Shown: positions 21,154 through 28,993 of the stretch, one piece after another
How the letters are laid out: every line of letters starts with the position of its first letter
How positions within the stretch are numbered: the first letter of the stretch is position 1
Notes under the pieces: generated by a model
Database searches by the model: none
Seen by the model: only the letters and a program-made list of their open reading frames with translations
Told to the model about the DNA's origin: nothing
Assembly: GCF_004959935.1 (NCBI RefSeq)
Contig: NZ_SMYN01000020.1
Location: forward strand, 1-46,654
Reading direction: 5' to 3'
Origin: Falsirhodobacter xinxiangensis
GTDB lineage: Bacteria; Pseudomonadota; Alphaproteobacteria; Rhodobacterales; Rhodobacteraceae
DNA: 46,654 bases
Position numbers and translations under genes: made by a program

Positions 21154-21821
21154 ACGCCATGACCCCCATCCACCCCGAGGACGTCATCCGTGAGCGCATG
21201 ATCGCGATGGCCCGCCGCGACCGCGCCGCAATTGCCAAGCGCCACAGCGCCCCGGTCGAGGTCCAGCCCGTCAAGATCGCCGTGAAGGCCGCGCCCCGGT
21301 CTGCCTATGCCCCGCCGCGGCCCGCGCCGGTGTTGCCCCGCATCCGTCCGAGCGCGTCGCCGGCACCCCGCCCGGTGTTCAAGCCCAAGCAGATTGCCCA
21401 CCAGCCCGGCACCCCTGTGACCATCCGAGGCGTGGAATACCCATCCCCCATCGAAGCAGCCAAGGCGCTCAGTGTCTCACGGCAGACGATCTACGTCGCG
21501 CGGACGAACGGGCGCCTCGATTTCGTGGGCCTCGGTCGAGGTGCTGGCAACAATCGGCATGAGGTCACCATCGAGGACGTGACCTATCCGAGCCACTCGG
21601 ATGCCGCCCGCGCTCTGGGCGTCAGCAGATATTACGTCGCCCGCATGGCTGAGATCGGCAGGTTCATCACCCGCGCCGAGCATGTGGCGATCACCCGCGA
21701 GCAGGTTCTCGAACTGGCTGCGACAGGGATGTCCTGCCGGAAGATGGCCGAGGTCTTGGGCTTAAGCCCATCCAGCATTTCCAATCACAAGCGGGCGCTG
21801 GCCGAGGAGGGAAAGGCATGA
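21150..21821 (+). CDS. Protein with two NUMOD-like modules and a C-terminal HTH
   Basis: 223 residues. N-terminal helical region, a Pro/Ala-rich linker (about 40-85), then two related units, VTIRGVEYPSPIEAAKALSVSRQTIYVARTNG (about 91-122) and VTIEDVTYPSHSDAARALGVSRYYVARMAEIG (about 138-169), and finally an HTH (LAATGMSCRKMAEVLGLSPSSISNHKRAL). The units resemble NUMOD1-type DNA-binding modules that normally sit at the C-terminus of homing endonucleases; no nuclease domain is present. Probably a sequence-specific DNA-binding protein. Confidence 0.6.
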   Translation: MNAMTPIHPEDVIRERMIAMARRDRAAIAKRHSAPVEVQPVKIAVKAAPRSAYAPPRPAPVLPRIRPSASPAPRPVFKPKQIAHQPGTPVTIRGVEYPSPIEAAKALSVSRQTIYVARTNGRLDFVGLGRGAGNNRHEVTIEDVTYPSHSDAARALGVSRYYVARMAEIGRFITRAEHVAITREQVLELAATGMSCRKMAEVLGLSPSSISNHKRALAEEGKA

Positions 21822-22123
21822 CGATGCGTGTCACCATCAACGGCGTTACCTATCGCGACGCCAAGCAGGCCGCAGCGGTCCACGGAGTTACCGTCGGCCG
21901 CATCTATCAGGCCATCGAGAAAGACGGGATCGTAGGTCGACCCTCTGGTCAGGCCAAGACAGCCAAGGCCATCGAGGTTCTGGGGGTCAGGTTTCGATCC
22001 TACAGCGACTGTGCGGCGGCATACGGCGTCCCGGCGGTGATCGTGTCTCAGATGATGAAGTTTGGCGGCGTGGAGGCTGTCGAGGCCATGGCGCGCAAGC
22101 AGACGCAGGAGGCCCGCACATGA
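21818..22123 (+). CDS. Protein made of two NUMOD-like modules
   Basis: 101 residues composed of the same unit twice: VTINGVTYRDAKQAAAVHGVTVGRIYQAIE (about 4-33) and EVLGVRFRSYSDCAAAYGVPAVIVSQMMK (about 52-81). Start overlaps the previous stop. It looks like a duplication or split of the module array in the preceding gene. No catalytic part. Function unknown; DNA binding likely. Confidence 0.6.
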   Translation: MTMRVTINGVTYRDAKQAAAVHGVTVGRIYQAIEKDGIVGRPSGQAKTAKAIEVLGVRFRSYSDCAAAYGVPAVIVSQMMKFGGVEAVEAMARKQTQEART

Positions 22124-22578
22124 CCGACAAAGCAGGATACCCCCAAGCTGCGTTCGGCGGCGACACCATCCGCACCGTCACGCTGACCCCGCAGCAGGCC
22201 GTCGCAGAGCTTCGCGACCTCGTGACATGCCGCTGCCATGACGCCTTCATCCATCGTGGGCTGCATGACCCAGCTTGCAACCATGATTTTGCTGAAGCTG
22301 TGGAGGTGCTCGCAGCCCTGTCCATGCCCGCCCCCGCACCGGCGCAGGCGTGGCGCGACATCGGCACCGCGCCAAGGGACGGAACATTGATCTTAGCTTA
22401 TCGCCCGCAAGCGGCACAGACCGGAGATCCGGTGATAGATGTGGTCAGGACGCAGAAGTATCCCCGGCGGTCATTTCAGGGTGTTGAACACTACACGGAC
22501 CGAGCCTGTCACCCTACCCACTGGATGCCACTTCCCGCCCCGCCCGCCGCGCTGATCCCCGACACGGAGGGCGTGTGA
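22120..22578 (+). CDS. DUF551-like phage protein
   Basis: 152 residues. The C-terminal part has WRDIGTAPRDGTLILAYRP and, at the end, CHPTHWMPLPAPPA; the pair W-x-x-I-x-T-A-P-x-D-G...THWMPLP is the signature of DUF551, common in phage accessory regions. The N-terminal part has a conserved-looking CRCHDAFIHRGLHDPACNHDF with cysteine and histidine that could bind zinc. No known activity. Confidence 0.65.
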   Translation: MTDKAGYPQAAFGGDTIRTVTLTPQQAVAELRDLVTCRCHDAFIHRGLHDPACNHDFAEAVEVLAALSMPAPAPAQAWRDIGTAPRDGTLILAYRPQAAQTGDPVIDVVRTQKYPRRSFQGVEHYTDRACHPTHWMPLPAPPAALIPDTEGV

Positions 22579-22917
22579 ATGCCGAAACGTATCCAGCGCA
22601 GCCGCGCCAAGGGATGGAGGATGCCGGACGGGGCAATCTACGTTGGGCGCCCCGGGCTGTTCGGCAATCCTTGGTCGATCGCCGAGGCGCGAGAGTTCGT
22701 GGAGGAAAGCGGAGATCAGCGCGACCCTGCTGCAATTGCAGTCGAGTGGTTCCGCGTATGGATCACTGGAACCGGGCATCAGGGGCGTCGCTATCCACCG
22801 ACGTCACGAATGATCCAGGAGCGCCTGCGGGGCAAAGACTTGGTGTGCTGGTGCCCGATCGGCAAGCCCTGCCACGCGGACGTCCTGCTGGAACTCGCCA
22901 ATGCGGAGGCTGCATGA
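22579..22917 (+). CDS. DUF4326 family protein
   Basis: 112 residues directly after the previous stop. DUF4326 features: KGWRMPDGAIYVGRPGLFGNPW at the N-terminus and LRGKDLVCWCPIGKPCHADVLLELAN at the C-terminus (CWC...CHAD motif). Widespread in phages and bacteria, activity not established. Confidence 0.8.
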   Translation: MPKRIQRSRAKGWRMPDGAIYVGRPGLFGNPWSIAEAREFVEESGDQRDPAAIAVEWFRVWITGTGHQGRRYPPTSRMIQERLRGKDLVCWCPIGKPCHADVLLELANAEAA

Positions 22918-23147
22918 CCTCCACCCTCCCCATAGCCCAATGCACCGGCAAGACCCGCCCACTCGCCCCGGCAGAGCTTGCCGCCCTCGTCCAGTGCTAC
23001 GGCAAGGACCGGCTGACCGGCGCACAGGCCCACGCGCTAGCCCGCCGCAAGGGCAAGCAGTTCAGCCCGTATCGCTGCCCTCACTGCGGAGGAAACACAT
23101 GGCACGTCGGGCACCCACCGTTCCGCAAACCCAGGAGGCCGCAATGA
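22914..23147 (+). CDS. Small zinc-ribbon protein
   Basis: 77 residues from the ATG at 22914 (ATGA overlap). The C-terminal half, YRCPHCGGNTWHVGHPPF, is a knuckle with C-x-x-C and two histidines. The N-terminal half has a helix AELAALVQCYGKDRL. May bind zinc and nucleic acid. Function unknown. Confidence 0.55.
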   Translation: MTSTLPIAQCTGKTRPLAPAELAALVQCYGKDRLTGAQAHALARRKGKQFSPYRCPHCGGNTWHVGHPPFRKPRRPQ

Positions 23148-23410
23148 TGGACGCCGAAGTGATCCGTATCGAAGTCGCCCACGATAAGCCCATCAGTGGC
23201 ATGTGGCACTGCGGCCCGAACCCGTGCTGGATCACCGCCACGCACCTGCCGACTTTGGCGAGCGTCCGCGTCTATTCCGGCGGAAAGGGTATGCACCAAG
23301 CGCGGCAGGCGGCCGTCGATCTGTTGGAGATGATGGTCGACCAGTTCGGCGCAGATCCGTGCAACTTCCCCGCCGTGATCGCACCCACCCCCGAGCAGGA
23401 GAAAGCATAA
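23144..23410 (+). CDS. Hypothetical early phage protein
   Basis: 88 residues, ATG at 23144 in ATGA overlap. Alpha/beta pattern: strand VIRIEVAH, a segment WHCGPNPCWITATH with two cysteines, and a helix MHQARQAAVDLLEMMVDQFG. Ends one base into the next start. No family recognised. Confidence 0.5.
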   Translation: MMDAEVIRIEVAHDKPISGMWHCGPNPCWITATHLPTLASVRVYSGGKGMHQARQAAVDLLEMMVDQFGADPCNFPAVIAPTPEQEKA

Positions 23411-24051
23411 TGGCGAGCCACGCCGAAAAACGCCGGAAGAAGCAGCACGCCCGCGCGATCAAGTCTATGGCGGGCTTTGACCTTGCCCCCGTGCCGCGCC
23501 GCCAAGAGCAGACCCGAGAAGGAGGGCGTTTCGTGAAGACGCAGGAAGATCCCCGCAACGCCGCCCTGAACGTCCGCTGCATCCGCTTCGGCCTAACCCC
23601 CAACCGCAGCAACCGCCACAAGGTCAGCGGCCCGCACATGGCTTGCGACATTGGCTTTGTGATGGAGGCGTGCTGCGGCGATCGCGAGGTGTCCAGGCTG
23701 TGGGATACGTGGCAAGGCTGGGGCGCCGCTGAGCGGGCATATCGGCTGCGGTATCTCGGGCAGGCTGAAACCCCGGCGTCCAGTGCCATCGCCATGCTGC
23801 CGGAACCCATGCAGACCGACGAGGGTCATACCATTGACACCCGCAGCCCCGACGAGCGGGATCGGGACGCTGTCAACAATTGGATGCGCTGGCGCGGCAG
23901 CCTCGGCTTCTTGTCCAGCCATGAACAGTCGCTGCTACAAGCTGCGCGCCGTGAGGTCGGCCCGACGCTGTGGGATGCTGGACCGACGTCTCACGGGCGC
24001 GAGGTACTCAACGCTTTGCGACGTCTCGCAGATATTGCGGAAAAGCGTTGA
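23410..24051 (+). CDS. Last gene of the right early operon, hypothetical (Q-like position)
   Basis: 213 residues, ATG overlapping the previous stop (TAATG). Basic N-terminus (KRRKKQHARAIKSMAGF), a central domain with NAALNVRCIRFGLTPNRSNRHKVSGPHM and helical WDTWQGWGAAERAYRLRYLG, and an acidic C-terminal part with RDRDAVNNWMRWRGSLGFL. Its stop lies inside the -35 of the promoter-terminator pair at 24048-24128, where lambda has gene Q. A late antiterminator role is therefore possible, but only by position. Confidence 0.5.
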   Translation: MASHAEKRRKKQHARAIKSMAGFDLAPVPRRQEQTREGGRFVKTQEDPRNAALNVRCIRFGLTPNRSNRHKVSGPHMACDIGFVMEACCGDREVSRLWDTWQGWGAAERAYRLRYLGQAETPASSAIAMLPEPMQTDEGHTIDTRSPDERDRDAVNNWMRWRGSLGFLSSHEQSLLQAARREVGPTLWDAGPTSHGREVLNALRRLADIAEKR

Positions 24052-24076
24052 CACCGCACAAAATCTGTCTAACGTG
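24048..24076 (+). promoter_or_regulatory. Candidate late promoter (pR'-like)
   Basis: TTGACA (24048-24053), then TAACGT (24070-24075) after 16 bases, or AACGTG after 17. The terminator hairpin begins about 15-20 bases after the expected start of transcription. Late packaging and structural genes lie downstream on the same strand. Confidence 0.5.
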
Positions 24077-24097
24077 CTTATCATGCTGAGCCACCAC

Positions 24098-24128
24098 AAG
24101 CGCCTAAGGGAAACCTCGGGCGCTTTTT
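24098..24128 (+). terminator. Rho-independent terminator directly after the late promoter (tR'-like)
   Basis: Stem AAGCGCC (24098-24104) with GGCGCTT (24119-24125) and a run of T to 24128; the loop contains AAGGGAAACCTC. It would stop transcripts from the promoter at 24048 after about 45 bases unless antitermination occurs. Confidence 0.65.
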
Positions 24129-24481
24129 GCATGCCGAATTCTGGCGGTGACGATTTCGGGTTGGGCTTCTCCCGGCCGACCGCAAGCGCTGGAACTACCC
24201 CGGCGGATCGTTGCCACCTGAGCGCGGAATAGCTCGCAGACCAGAGAAGAGCCGCTGCGATACTGGCCCGGTGGAGTTGATCACCACCGCCACGCTCACC
24301 CCACGACCCGCCACGCATCTGACGCAAGCGCAATCCCGGTGGGTCCCTATCTTCACCCCGGCAACTCAAACGGTCATCCGCACAACCGATAAGCTGACAT
24401 GGGCGCAAGCCTCAACTCGTTGCCGGGGCGCCATGGGTGTTCGAAGACGGGAATGTCCGGCGGGCGGCGCTAAAGCGTGGG
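24129..24481. other. Stretch with no convincing gene
   Basis: Open frames exist on both strands but are low-complexity or shadows. A plus-strand segment near 24432-24523 reads GAPWVFEDGNVRRAALKRGL, which looks protein-like but lacks a start unless one base is shifted; it may be a decayed gene. No tRNA seen. Confidence 0.3.
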
Positions 24482-24772
24482 CTAAGTGCGGAACGCGCCG
24501 TAGCCGAAAAGTCCGATTGCTAGAAGAAAAAGGACAAACCCCACCACCCTTGTCCAGCTGTTGTCAATCTTCTTGTAATCCGCGACTTCAAGCAGAACCA
24601 AGGCGGCTGAAAGCCCGAAACTCCCAATACCGAATAGAGCTGCTGCTTTCTCTTTCACGGTCCCTGCGGGGAATGGTATCGAAAAAGCGACCCCGAAGAA
24701 CGTCAGAGCCAGCACCATAGTGGCCACTAAAAGTTTCAAACCAGCCGGAGCTTCATTGAGAAGTTTGGACAT
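24482..24772 (-). CDS. Small membrane protein, moron in the late region
   Basis: 96 residues with about three transmembrane helices: residues 12-34 (LKLLVATMVLALTFFGVAFSI), 42-62 (ALFGIGSFGLSAALVLLEV) and 73-93 (VVGFVLFLLAIGLFGYGAF). Encoded against the direction of the late genes, with its own promoter-like sequence, and poorer in GC than the surroundings. This is how lysogeny-expressed accessory genes are usually placed. Role unknown; exclusion or membrane modification possible. Confidence 0.65.
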   Translation of the reverse strand: MSKLLNEAPAGLKLLVATMVLALTFFGVAFSIPFPAGTVKEKAAALFGIGSFGLSAALVLLEVADYKKIDNSWTRVVGFVLFLLAIGLFGYGAFRT

Positions 24773-24782
24773 AACGTAATCC

Positions 24783-24833
24783 TTGCATATAGTTGACGGC
24801 TTGCGCTGTATGCAAAAGGTCGAATGTATGCAA
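24783..24833 (-). promoter_or_regulatory. Promoter and repeats upstream of the small membrane-protein gene
   Basis: On the minus strand TTGCAT (24815-24810), 17 bases, CTATAT (24792-24787) form a promoter. TGTATGCAA occurs twice, at 24807-24815 and 24825-24833, and an inverted copy TTGCATATAG lies at 24783-24792, overlapping the -10. These could be operators; TGCG-N5-TGCA at 24803-24815 is a near match to the CI/Cro sites. Confidence 0.4.
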
Positions 24834-24888
24834 CATGATCACGGCCAGCACATGCGTCGAACAGTCATTGCTAGGGTTCCGGCGACAT

Positions 24889-25362
24889 CTACAACCACTT
24901 CGTCGTGTCATCGGGCAAATCTTTGATACCTGAAACCGATAGCCATACTTCGCGCTCATCTAGGTCTTTAATGTACCGACCTTCATTCAGCGCCACTACT
25001 TTAACTCCTGCGAAGCTTCCCCATTCTTGCAGTATGGCTACGCTGCTCAGAGGGACGGTGAAGCGCGTCGAAGACCTGCCCTCATAGGTCGCCGCTAAGA
25101 CATGCGCCAAAGCGGATTGTAGTTGGACCGCATGGGTTTTCCGAAACACGTGGAATTCTAACAGGCGGCGCTCTTGCGGCGAGAGGGAGTTCAGTCGTTC
25201 CATGTTTTCCTTGTGCGAAATCCAATAGAGCCATCCATAGAAAGCACAGAGACCCAGACAGCCGGCGACTACGCATCCGATGATTACGTCTCTCGACAGC
25301 CCGGCAAAGTCCATGATTACGATAATCGCGCCGATGGAAGCGTATGTCAGGAACTCTTTCAT
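24889..25362 (-). CDS. SieB-like superinfection exclusion protein (predicted)
   Basis: 157 residues. Two N-terminal transmembrane helices (about 4-22 and 27-50: VIIGCVVAGCLGLCAFYGWLYW) are followed by a cytoplasmic domain with LNSLSPQERRLLEFHVFRKTHAVQLQS, a strand-rich middle (RFTVPLSSVAILQEWG) and LDEREVWLSVSG. Two helices plus a L-S-x-x-E-R-x-x-L helix is the plan of SieB proteins of lambda and P22, which abort infection by some other phages. Minus strand within the plus-strand late region and low GC suit a lysogen-expressed moron. Similarity is by eye, so the family is likely but not sure. Confidence 0.55.
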   Translation of the reverse strand: MKEFLTYASIGAIIVIMDFAGLSRDVIIGCVVAGCLGLCAFYGWLYWISHKENMERLNSLSPQERRLLEFHVFRKTHAVQLQSALAHVLAATYEGRSSTRFTVPLSSVAILQEWGSFAGVKVVALNEGRYIKDLDEREVWLSVSGIKDLPDDTTKWL

Positions 25363-25396
25363 CTCAATTTGCCTCGTGTGTTTCGATCGGTCCGGA

Positions 25397-25412
25397 AGCA
25401 GTGATCACTGCT
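25397..25412. promoter_or_regulatory. Perfect 16-bp palindrome upstream of the SieB-like gene
   Basis: AGCAGTGATCACTGCT lies 35 bp upstream of the SieB-like start. A TATGAT is just upstream of it on the minus strand (25424-25419). Probably an operator for this gene, as no U tract follows. It includes a GATC. Confidence 0.45.
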
Positions 25413-25486
25413 CAAGCATCATAGCCTCCGCCCCTGTCCTCCACGTCGCATAGAGCGCGGCGGTGTTAATAGGGCTACATCGCAAT

Positions 25487-25837
25487 ATGGTAAAAATCTC
25501 CACCATCAAGCCAGTCATCAAAATCATAGCCCCACGCATCGGACGTATGCCAGCAGGTGAGGCGGCGCGTCACCGCGAGAGGGACGAAGCCCTCCATTGG
25601 CGCAAGTGGTATAAGACCAGCCGCTGGCAGAAGCTGCGCTGGTCCATCCTCGTGCGTGACGGCTTCACCTGCGGCATGTGCGGAAGGCTAGAGGGGCAAA
25701 CTTCGCAGCTGGTGGCCGACCATAAGACGCCGCACAGAGGCAACGAGGCGATGTTCTGGGACGCAGACAACATCTGGTGCGTCTGCAAGGGCTGCCACGA
25801 TGGAGCCAAGCAGCGCATGGAGCGGCGGAAACTGTAG
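25487..25837 (+). CDS. HNH endonuclease next to terminase
   Basis: 116 residues. WYKTSRWQKLRWSILVRDGFTCGMCGRLEG, then VADHKTPHRG, then DADNIWCVCKGCHDGAKQ: the two cysteine pairs and the D-H/N/H metal site of HNH nucleases. HNH genes directly upstream of the terminase are common in HK97-like phages, where the nuclease is needed with terminase for cos cleavage. Start ATG 25487; no strong Shine-Dalgarno seen. Confidence 0.88.
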   Translation: MVKISTIKPVIKIIAPRIGRMPAGEAARHRERDEALHWRKWYKTSRWQKLRWSILVRDGFTCGMCGRLEGQTSQLVADHKTPHRGNEAMFWDADNIWCVCKGCHDGAKQRMERRKL

Positions 25838-26110
25838 AAAAGTTATGAGGGCTTACCCTCTGTCCTGCGCGGCGATTTCGAAGCCAAGCCCGTTCGCGGA
25901 AGTATGCGAAAGTTATGGGCGAGTATAAAAATCAGCCGCGATCCAGATGAAACTCGTGAGCGCGAAAAATCGCTCAGGCCACGGGGTAACGCCGGGGGGG
26001 GTGCCCAAGAACCCTGATCGGGCGTCGCCTCTAGACCCGCGTGGGTAACACGCAAATATTTTTTCCCTGCTGGGGCCTTTGACCCCTGCGAACCGAGGCG
26101 CGAACCTGAC
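25838..26110 (+). other. Intergenic region between HNH and terminase, candidate cos/pac site
   Basis: 273 bp without a gene. Two copies of AAAGTTATGrG (25840-25850 and 25909-25919), a GGGGGGGG run near 25995 and an AT-rich patch AAATATTTTTTCCC near 26054. Cos sites of HNH-carrying phages are commonly here, but no cut site can be placed from sequence alone. Confidence 0.35.
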
Positions 26111-26668
26111 ATGGCAGACGAAAAAAAGCCGGTCGATTGGGCGGGCATCGAGAAAGATTATGCCAACAGTGATTGGTCGGTTCGCGAGATTGCACGCTGG
26201 TATCAGATCTCCGAGACGGCAATTCGGAAGAGGGCGAAGCAGGCAAAATGGGTTCGCAAGCCCGACGCAAAGGGTTCGCAACCCGTTCGCAGGGTTCCTG
26301 ATCCTGTCGCTGACCCTGTGATGATGGCGGGCGTCGATGCCACCGACCCCACGCAGATCGTGGGACGCGGCCACAACCTGATCTTCCGACTGCTGGCTGA
26401 GCTGGACGCCGTCACCACGCACCATACCGATCTGGCCGACATGATCGAAGCGCATGAGGAAGATCCGCGCCGCCGGGCGGCGATGATGAAGGCAATCGAG
26501 TTGCCGGGGCGCGCAAACGTCGTGAAGGCATTGGCGACCGCGTTCAAGACGTGGAACGAGGCACAGGCACCGGAAGGCAAGAAGGCGCAGCGCCAGGCGG
26601 CGGCCGAGAAGGTGGCGGGCAAGTTCACGCCCCGCGGCGGTCCGAAGCTGGCGGTAAACAATGGCTGA
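26111..26668 (+). CDS. terS: Terminase small subunit
   Basis: 185 residues. N-terminal HTH region ([40 protein letters not shown]) like the DNA-recognition domain of small terminases; a helical central region for ring assembly ([53 protein letters not shown]) and a basic C-terminal tail. Overlaps the start of the large subunit by 8 bp. Role: recognises the packaging site and regulates the motor. Confidence 0.8.
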   Translation: MADEKKPVDWAGIEKDYANSDWSVREIARWYQISETAIRKRAKQAKWVRKPDAKGSQPVRRVPDPVADPVMMAGVDATDPTQIVGRGHNLIFRLLAELDAVTTHHTDLADMIEAHEEDPRRRAAMMKAIELPGRANVVKALATAFKTWNEAQAPEGKKAQRQAAAEKVAGKFTPRGGPKLAVNNG

Positions 26669-28331
26669 CTGGTCCACGGCCTGCCCGGACTGGCAGGAAC
26701 GGATCGTCGCGGGGCGTGGCCTGATCCCATTCGGACCGCTGTTCCCGAACGAGGCAGAATATGCGCTGGAGGTGTTCAAGGCACTTCGGGTTGCAGACCT
26801 TCCCGGAAAGCCGACGTTCGGCGAGTGCTGCGAGCCGTGGATCTTCGATTTCGTTGCGGCGATCTTTGGCGCGAACGACCCAGAAAGCGGCAATCAGCTG
26901 ATCAGCGAGTTCATGCTGCTCATCAGCAAGAAGAATGCGAAGTCCACGATTGCTGCGGGCATCATGCTTACGGCGCTCATAACGGGATGGCGCCAAGAGG
27001 ACGAACTACTCATCCTAGCGCCTACGATCGAGGTCGCGGGGAACAGCTTCAACCCAGCGGCGGCCATGGTGCGCGCCGACGAAGAGCTTAACGATCTTCT
27101 GCATGTGATCGATCACCAGAGGACGATCCGGCACCGCGTCACTTGATCGTCCCTGAAGGTGGTTGCGGCGGACAATGACACGGTATCGGGTAAGAAAGCA
27201 GGTCGCATCCTGATCGACGAGCTTTGGCTGTTCGGGTCGAAGCCGAAAGCCGACGCCATGTTTCGGGAGGCTACCGGCGGTCTAGTATCGCGGCCCGAAG
27301 GTTTCGTTATCTACCTGACGACGCAATCGGACGCGCCGCCTGCCGGTGTGTTCAAGGAGAAGCTGGACTACGCCCGCGACGTGCGGGATGGAAAGATTGA
27401 GGACAGGCGCTTCCTGCCGGTGCTCTACGAATTCCCGGACGCGATCGTTCAGTCAGAGGGGTTCATGGACCCCGCCAACTTCTACATCACCAACCCGAAC
27501 ATGGGGAGGTCCGTGTCGAAGGAGTGGCTGGAGCGGGAAATGGGTAAGGAGCTGGCGAAGGACGCCGGCACTCGCGCCACGTTCCTAGCCAAGCATTTGA
27601 ACGTTGAGATCGGGATGAACCTCCGGGCGAACAGATGGCCGGGGGCGGACTTCTGGCGGCCGAGGAGCGACGAGTTGACGCTTGAGAGCGTTTTGGATCG
27701 TAGCGAGGTCGTAGTTGTCGGGATCGACGGCGGGGGGCTGGACGACCTTTTCGGGCTTTGTGTTCTGGGTCGTGACCGAAAGACCAAGGACTGGTTGGCC
27801 TGGCATCATGCGTGGTGCCACAGGGGCGTTCTGGACCGGCGCAAGAGCATTGCGGCGCGGCTACGAGATTTCGAGCGGTCAGGCCACCTGACGATTGTCG
27901 GGGATGAGCTGGAAGACATCTCGCAGATCGTGGAGTTGATCGGTGACGTTGACCGGCGCGGCATCCTTGCCAGCGTGGCGGTTGACCCTGCGGGGCTTGG
28001 AGAGTTCGTGGATGCTCTGGCGGAGATCGGCGTGACGCAGGAGGCCAACAAGGTCGTCGGCGTCTCGCAGGGCTACCAGATGATGAACGCCATCAAGACC
28101 GCGGAGCGGAAGTTGGCGAACGGAACGCTGCTGCACGACGGCTCCGCAATGATGGATTGGTGCATCAGTAACATCAAGATCGAGCCGACAGCGACCGCCA
28201 TTCGCGCCACCAAGGCGACGGCGGGTGACGCGAAGATTGACCCCGCAATGGCGCTCTTCGACGCGGTGGCGGTGATGTGCCGTAACCCGGAGGCTGCCCG
28301 CCAGCCCGAATATCAGATCATGTTCGTCTAG
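26661..28331 (+). pseudogene. terL: Terminase large subunit, interrupted by an in-frame TGA
   Basis: The frame runs from ATG 26661 to 28331 but has TGA at 27144-27146 (codon 162). The first part has [21 protein letters not shown] and a Walker-A-like [16 protein letters not shown]; the part after TGA continues in the same frame with LKVVAADNDTVSGKKAG, Walker B ILIDELW and the nuclease domain (VVGIDGGGLDDLF, SVAVDPAG, LFDAVAVM). Relatives have glycine-like residues here (T-G-x-x-LKVVAAD), so GGA to TGA is the simplest change. The second part could restart at GTG 27159, but an ATPase split between Walker A and B should not package DNA. Sequencing error or readthrough remain possible. Confidence 0.8.
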
Positions 28332-28340
28332 GAGGCCATG

Positions 28341-28937
28341 ATGGAACGCAAAGAGCGCGCGTTTTCGACGCTTGAGATCAAGGCGCTGGACGAAGCTACC
28401 GGAACGATCACCGGCATCGCTTCCACGCCGACGCCTGACCGTATGGACGACGTCGTCGTGCCGACCGGGGCAAAATATCAGCTGCCTATCCCTCTGCTGT
28501 GGCAGCACAACCATTCCGACCCGATCGGTCATGTCACCGAAGCGAAGGTGACGGACAAAGGCATCGAGGTCGTCGCCAAGGTTTCGCTCGGTGTCACCGA
28601 GGAAATCGACCGCTATTGGAAGCTGATGGCCGCTGGATTGGTCCGTGGTCTTTCGATTGGCTTTCGCGGACTTAAAGTAGCCCAGATCGAGGGATCTTGG
28701 GGTGTAGAGTTTCAGGAGTGGGAATGGCTCGAATTGTCGGCCGTCACCATTCCCGCCAATGCCGAGGCGAACATCGCCACGGTAAAAGAATTTGCGGCGA
28801 AGCCTGAACAGGCCGCCGCAATCCGCCAGCCCGCCCAGAAAGCCGCCGCGTCCGGCAATACGCTTCCTGTGGTCAAGCTGGATGGTTCCGCCCGCGTCCG
28901 GGCAAAGCCGTTCGTGATCCGCAAGATCAACATCTGA
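28341..28937 (+). CDS. HK97-type prohead protease
   Basis: 198 residues from the ATG at 28341, five bases after AGGAGG. Peptidase S78 features: ITGIASTPTPDRMDDVVVP, LLWQHNHSDPIGHV with the catalytic histidine, and LVRGLSIGF with the catalytic serine, then FQEWEWLELSAVTIPAN. Cleaves the capsid protein N-terminus and itself during prohead maturation. Directly upstream of the capsid gene. Confidence 0.92.
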   Translation: MERKERAFSTLEIKALDEATGTITGIASTPTPDRMDDVVVPTGAKYQLPIPLLWQHNHSDPIGHVTEAKVTDKGIEVVAKVSLGVTEEIDRYWKLMAAGLVRGLSIGFRGLKVAQIEGSWGVEFQEWEWLELSAVTIPANAEANIATVKEFAAKPEQAAAIRQPAQKAAASGNTLPVVKLDGSARVRAKPFVIRKINI

Positions 28938-28993
28938 ACGGGCGCCCTGATCCGACCCGTGGGCGGGGTCATTTCACATAGAAAGGCCACAAG

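Noticed and set aside
23935-24408. 157-residue open frame on the minus strand
   Set aside because: Overlaps the end of the gene at 23410 and the promoter-terminator pair; composition unconvincing.
24129-24481. Search for a tRNA in the empty stretch
   Set aside because: No T-loop, anticodon or acceptor pattern could be assembled.
24211-24720. 169-residue open frame on the plus strand
   Set aside because: Its second half is antisense to the membrane protein at 24482-24772, the product is Arg/Pro/Ser-rich and no ribosome site is seen.
25843-26148. 101-residue open frame on the minus strand
   Set aside because: Low-complexity, no ribosome site, and it crosses the presumed packaging-site region into the terminase start.
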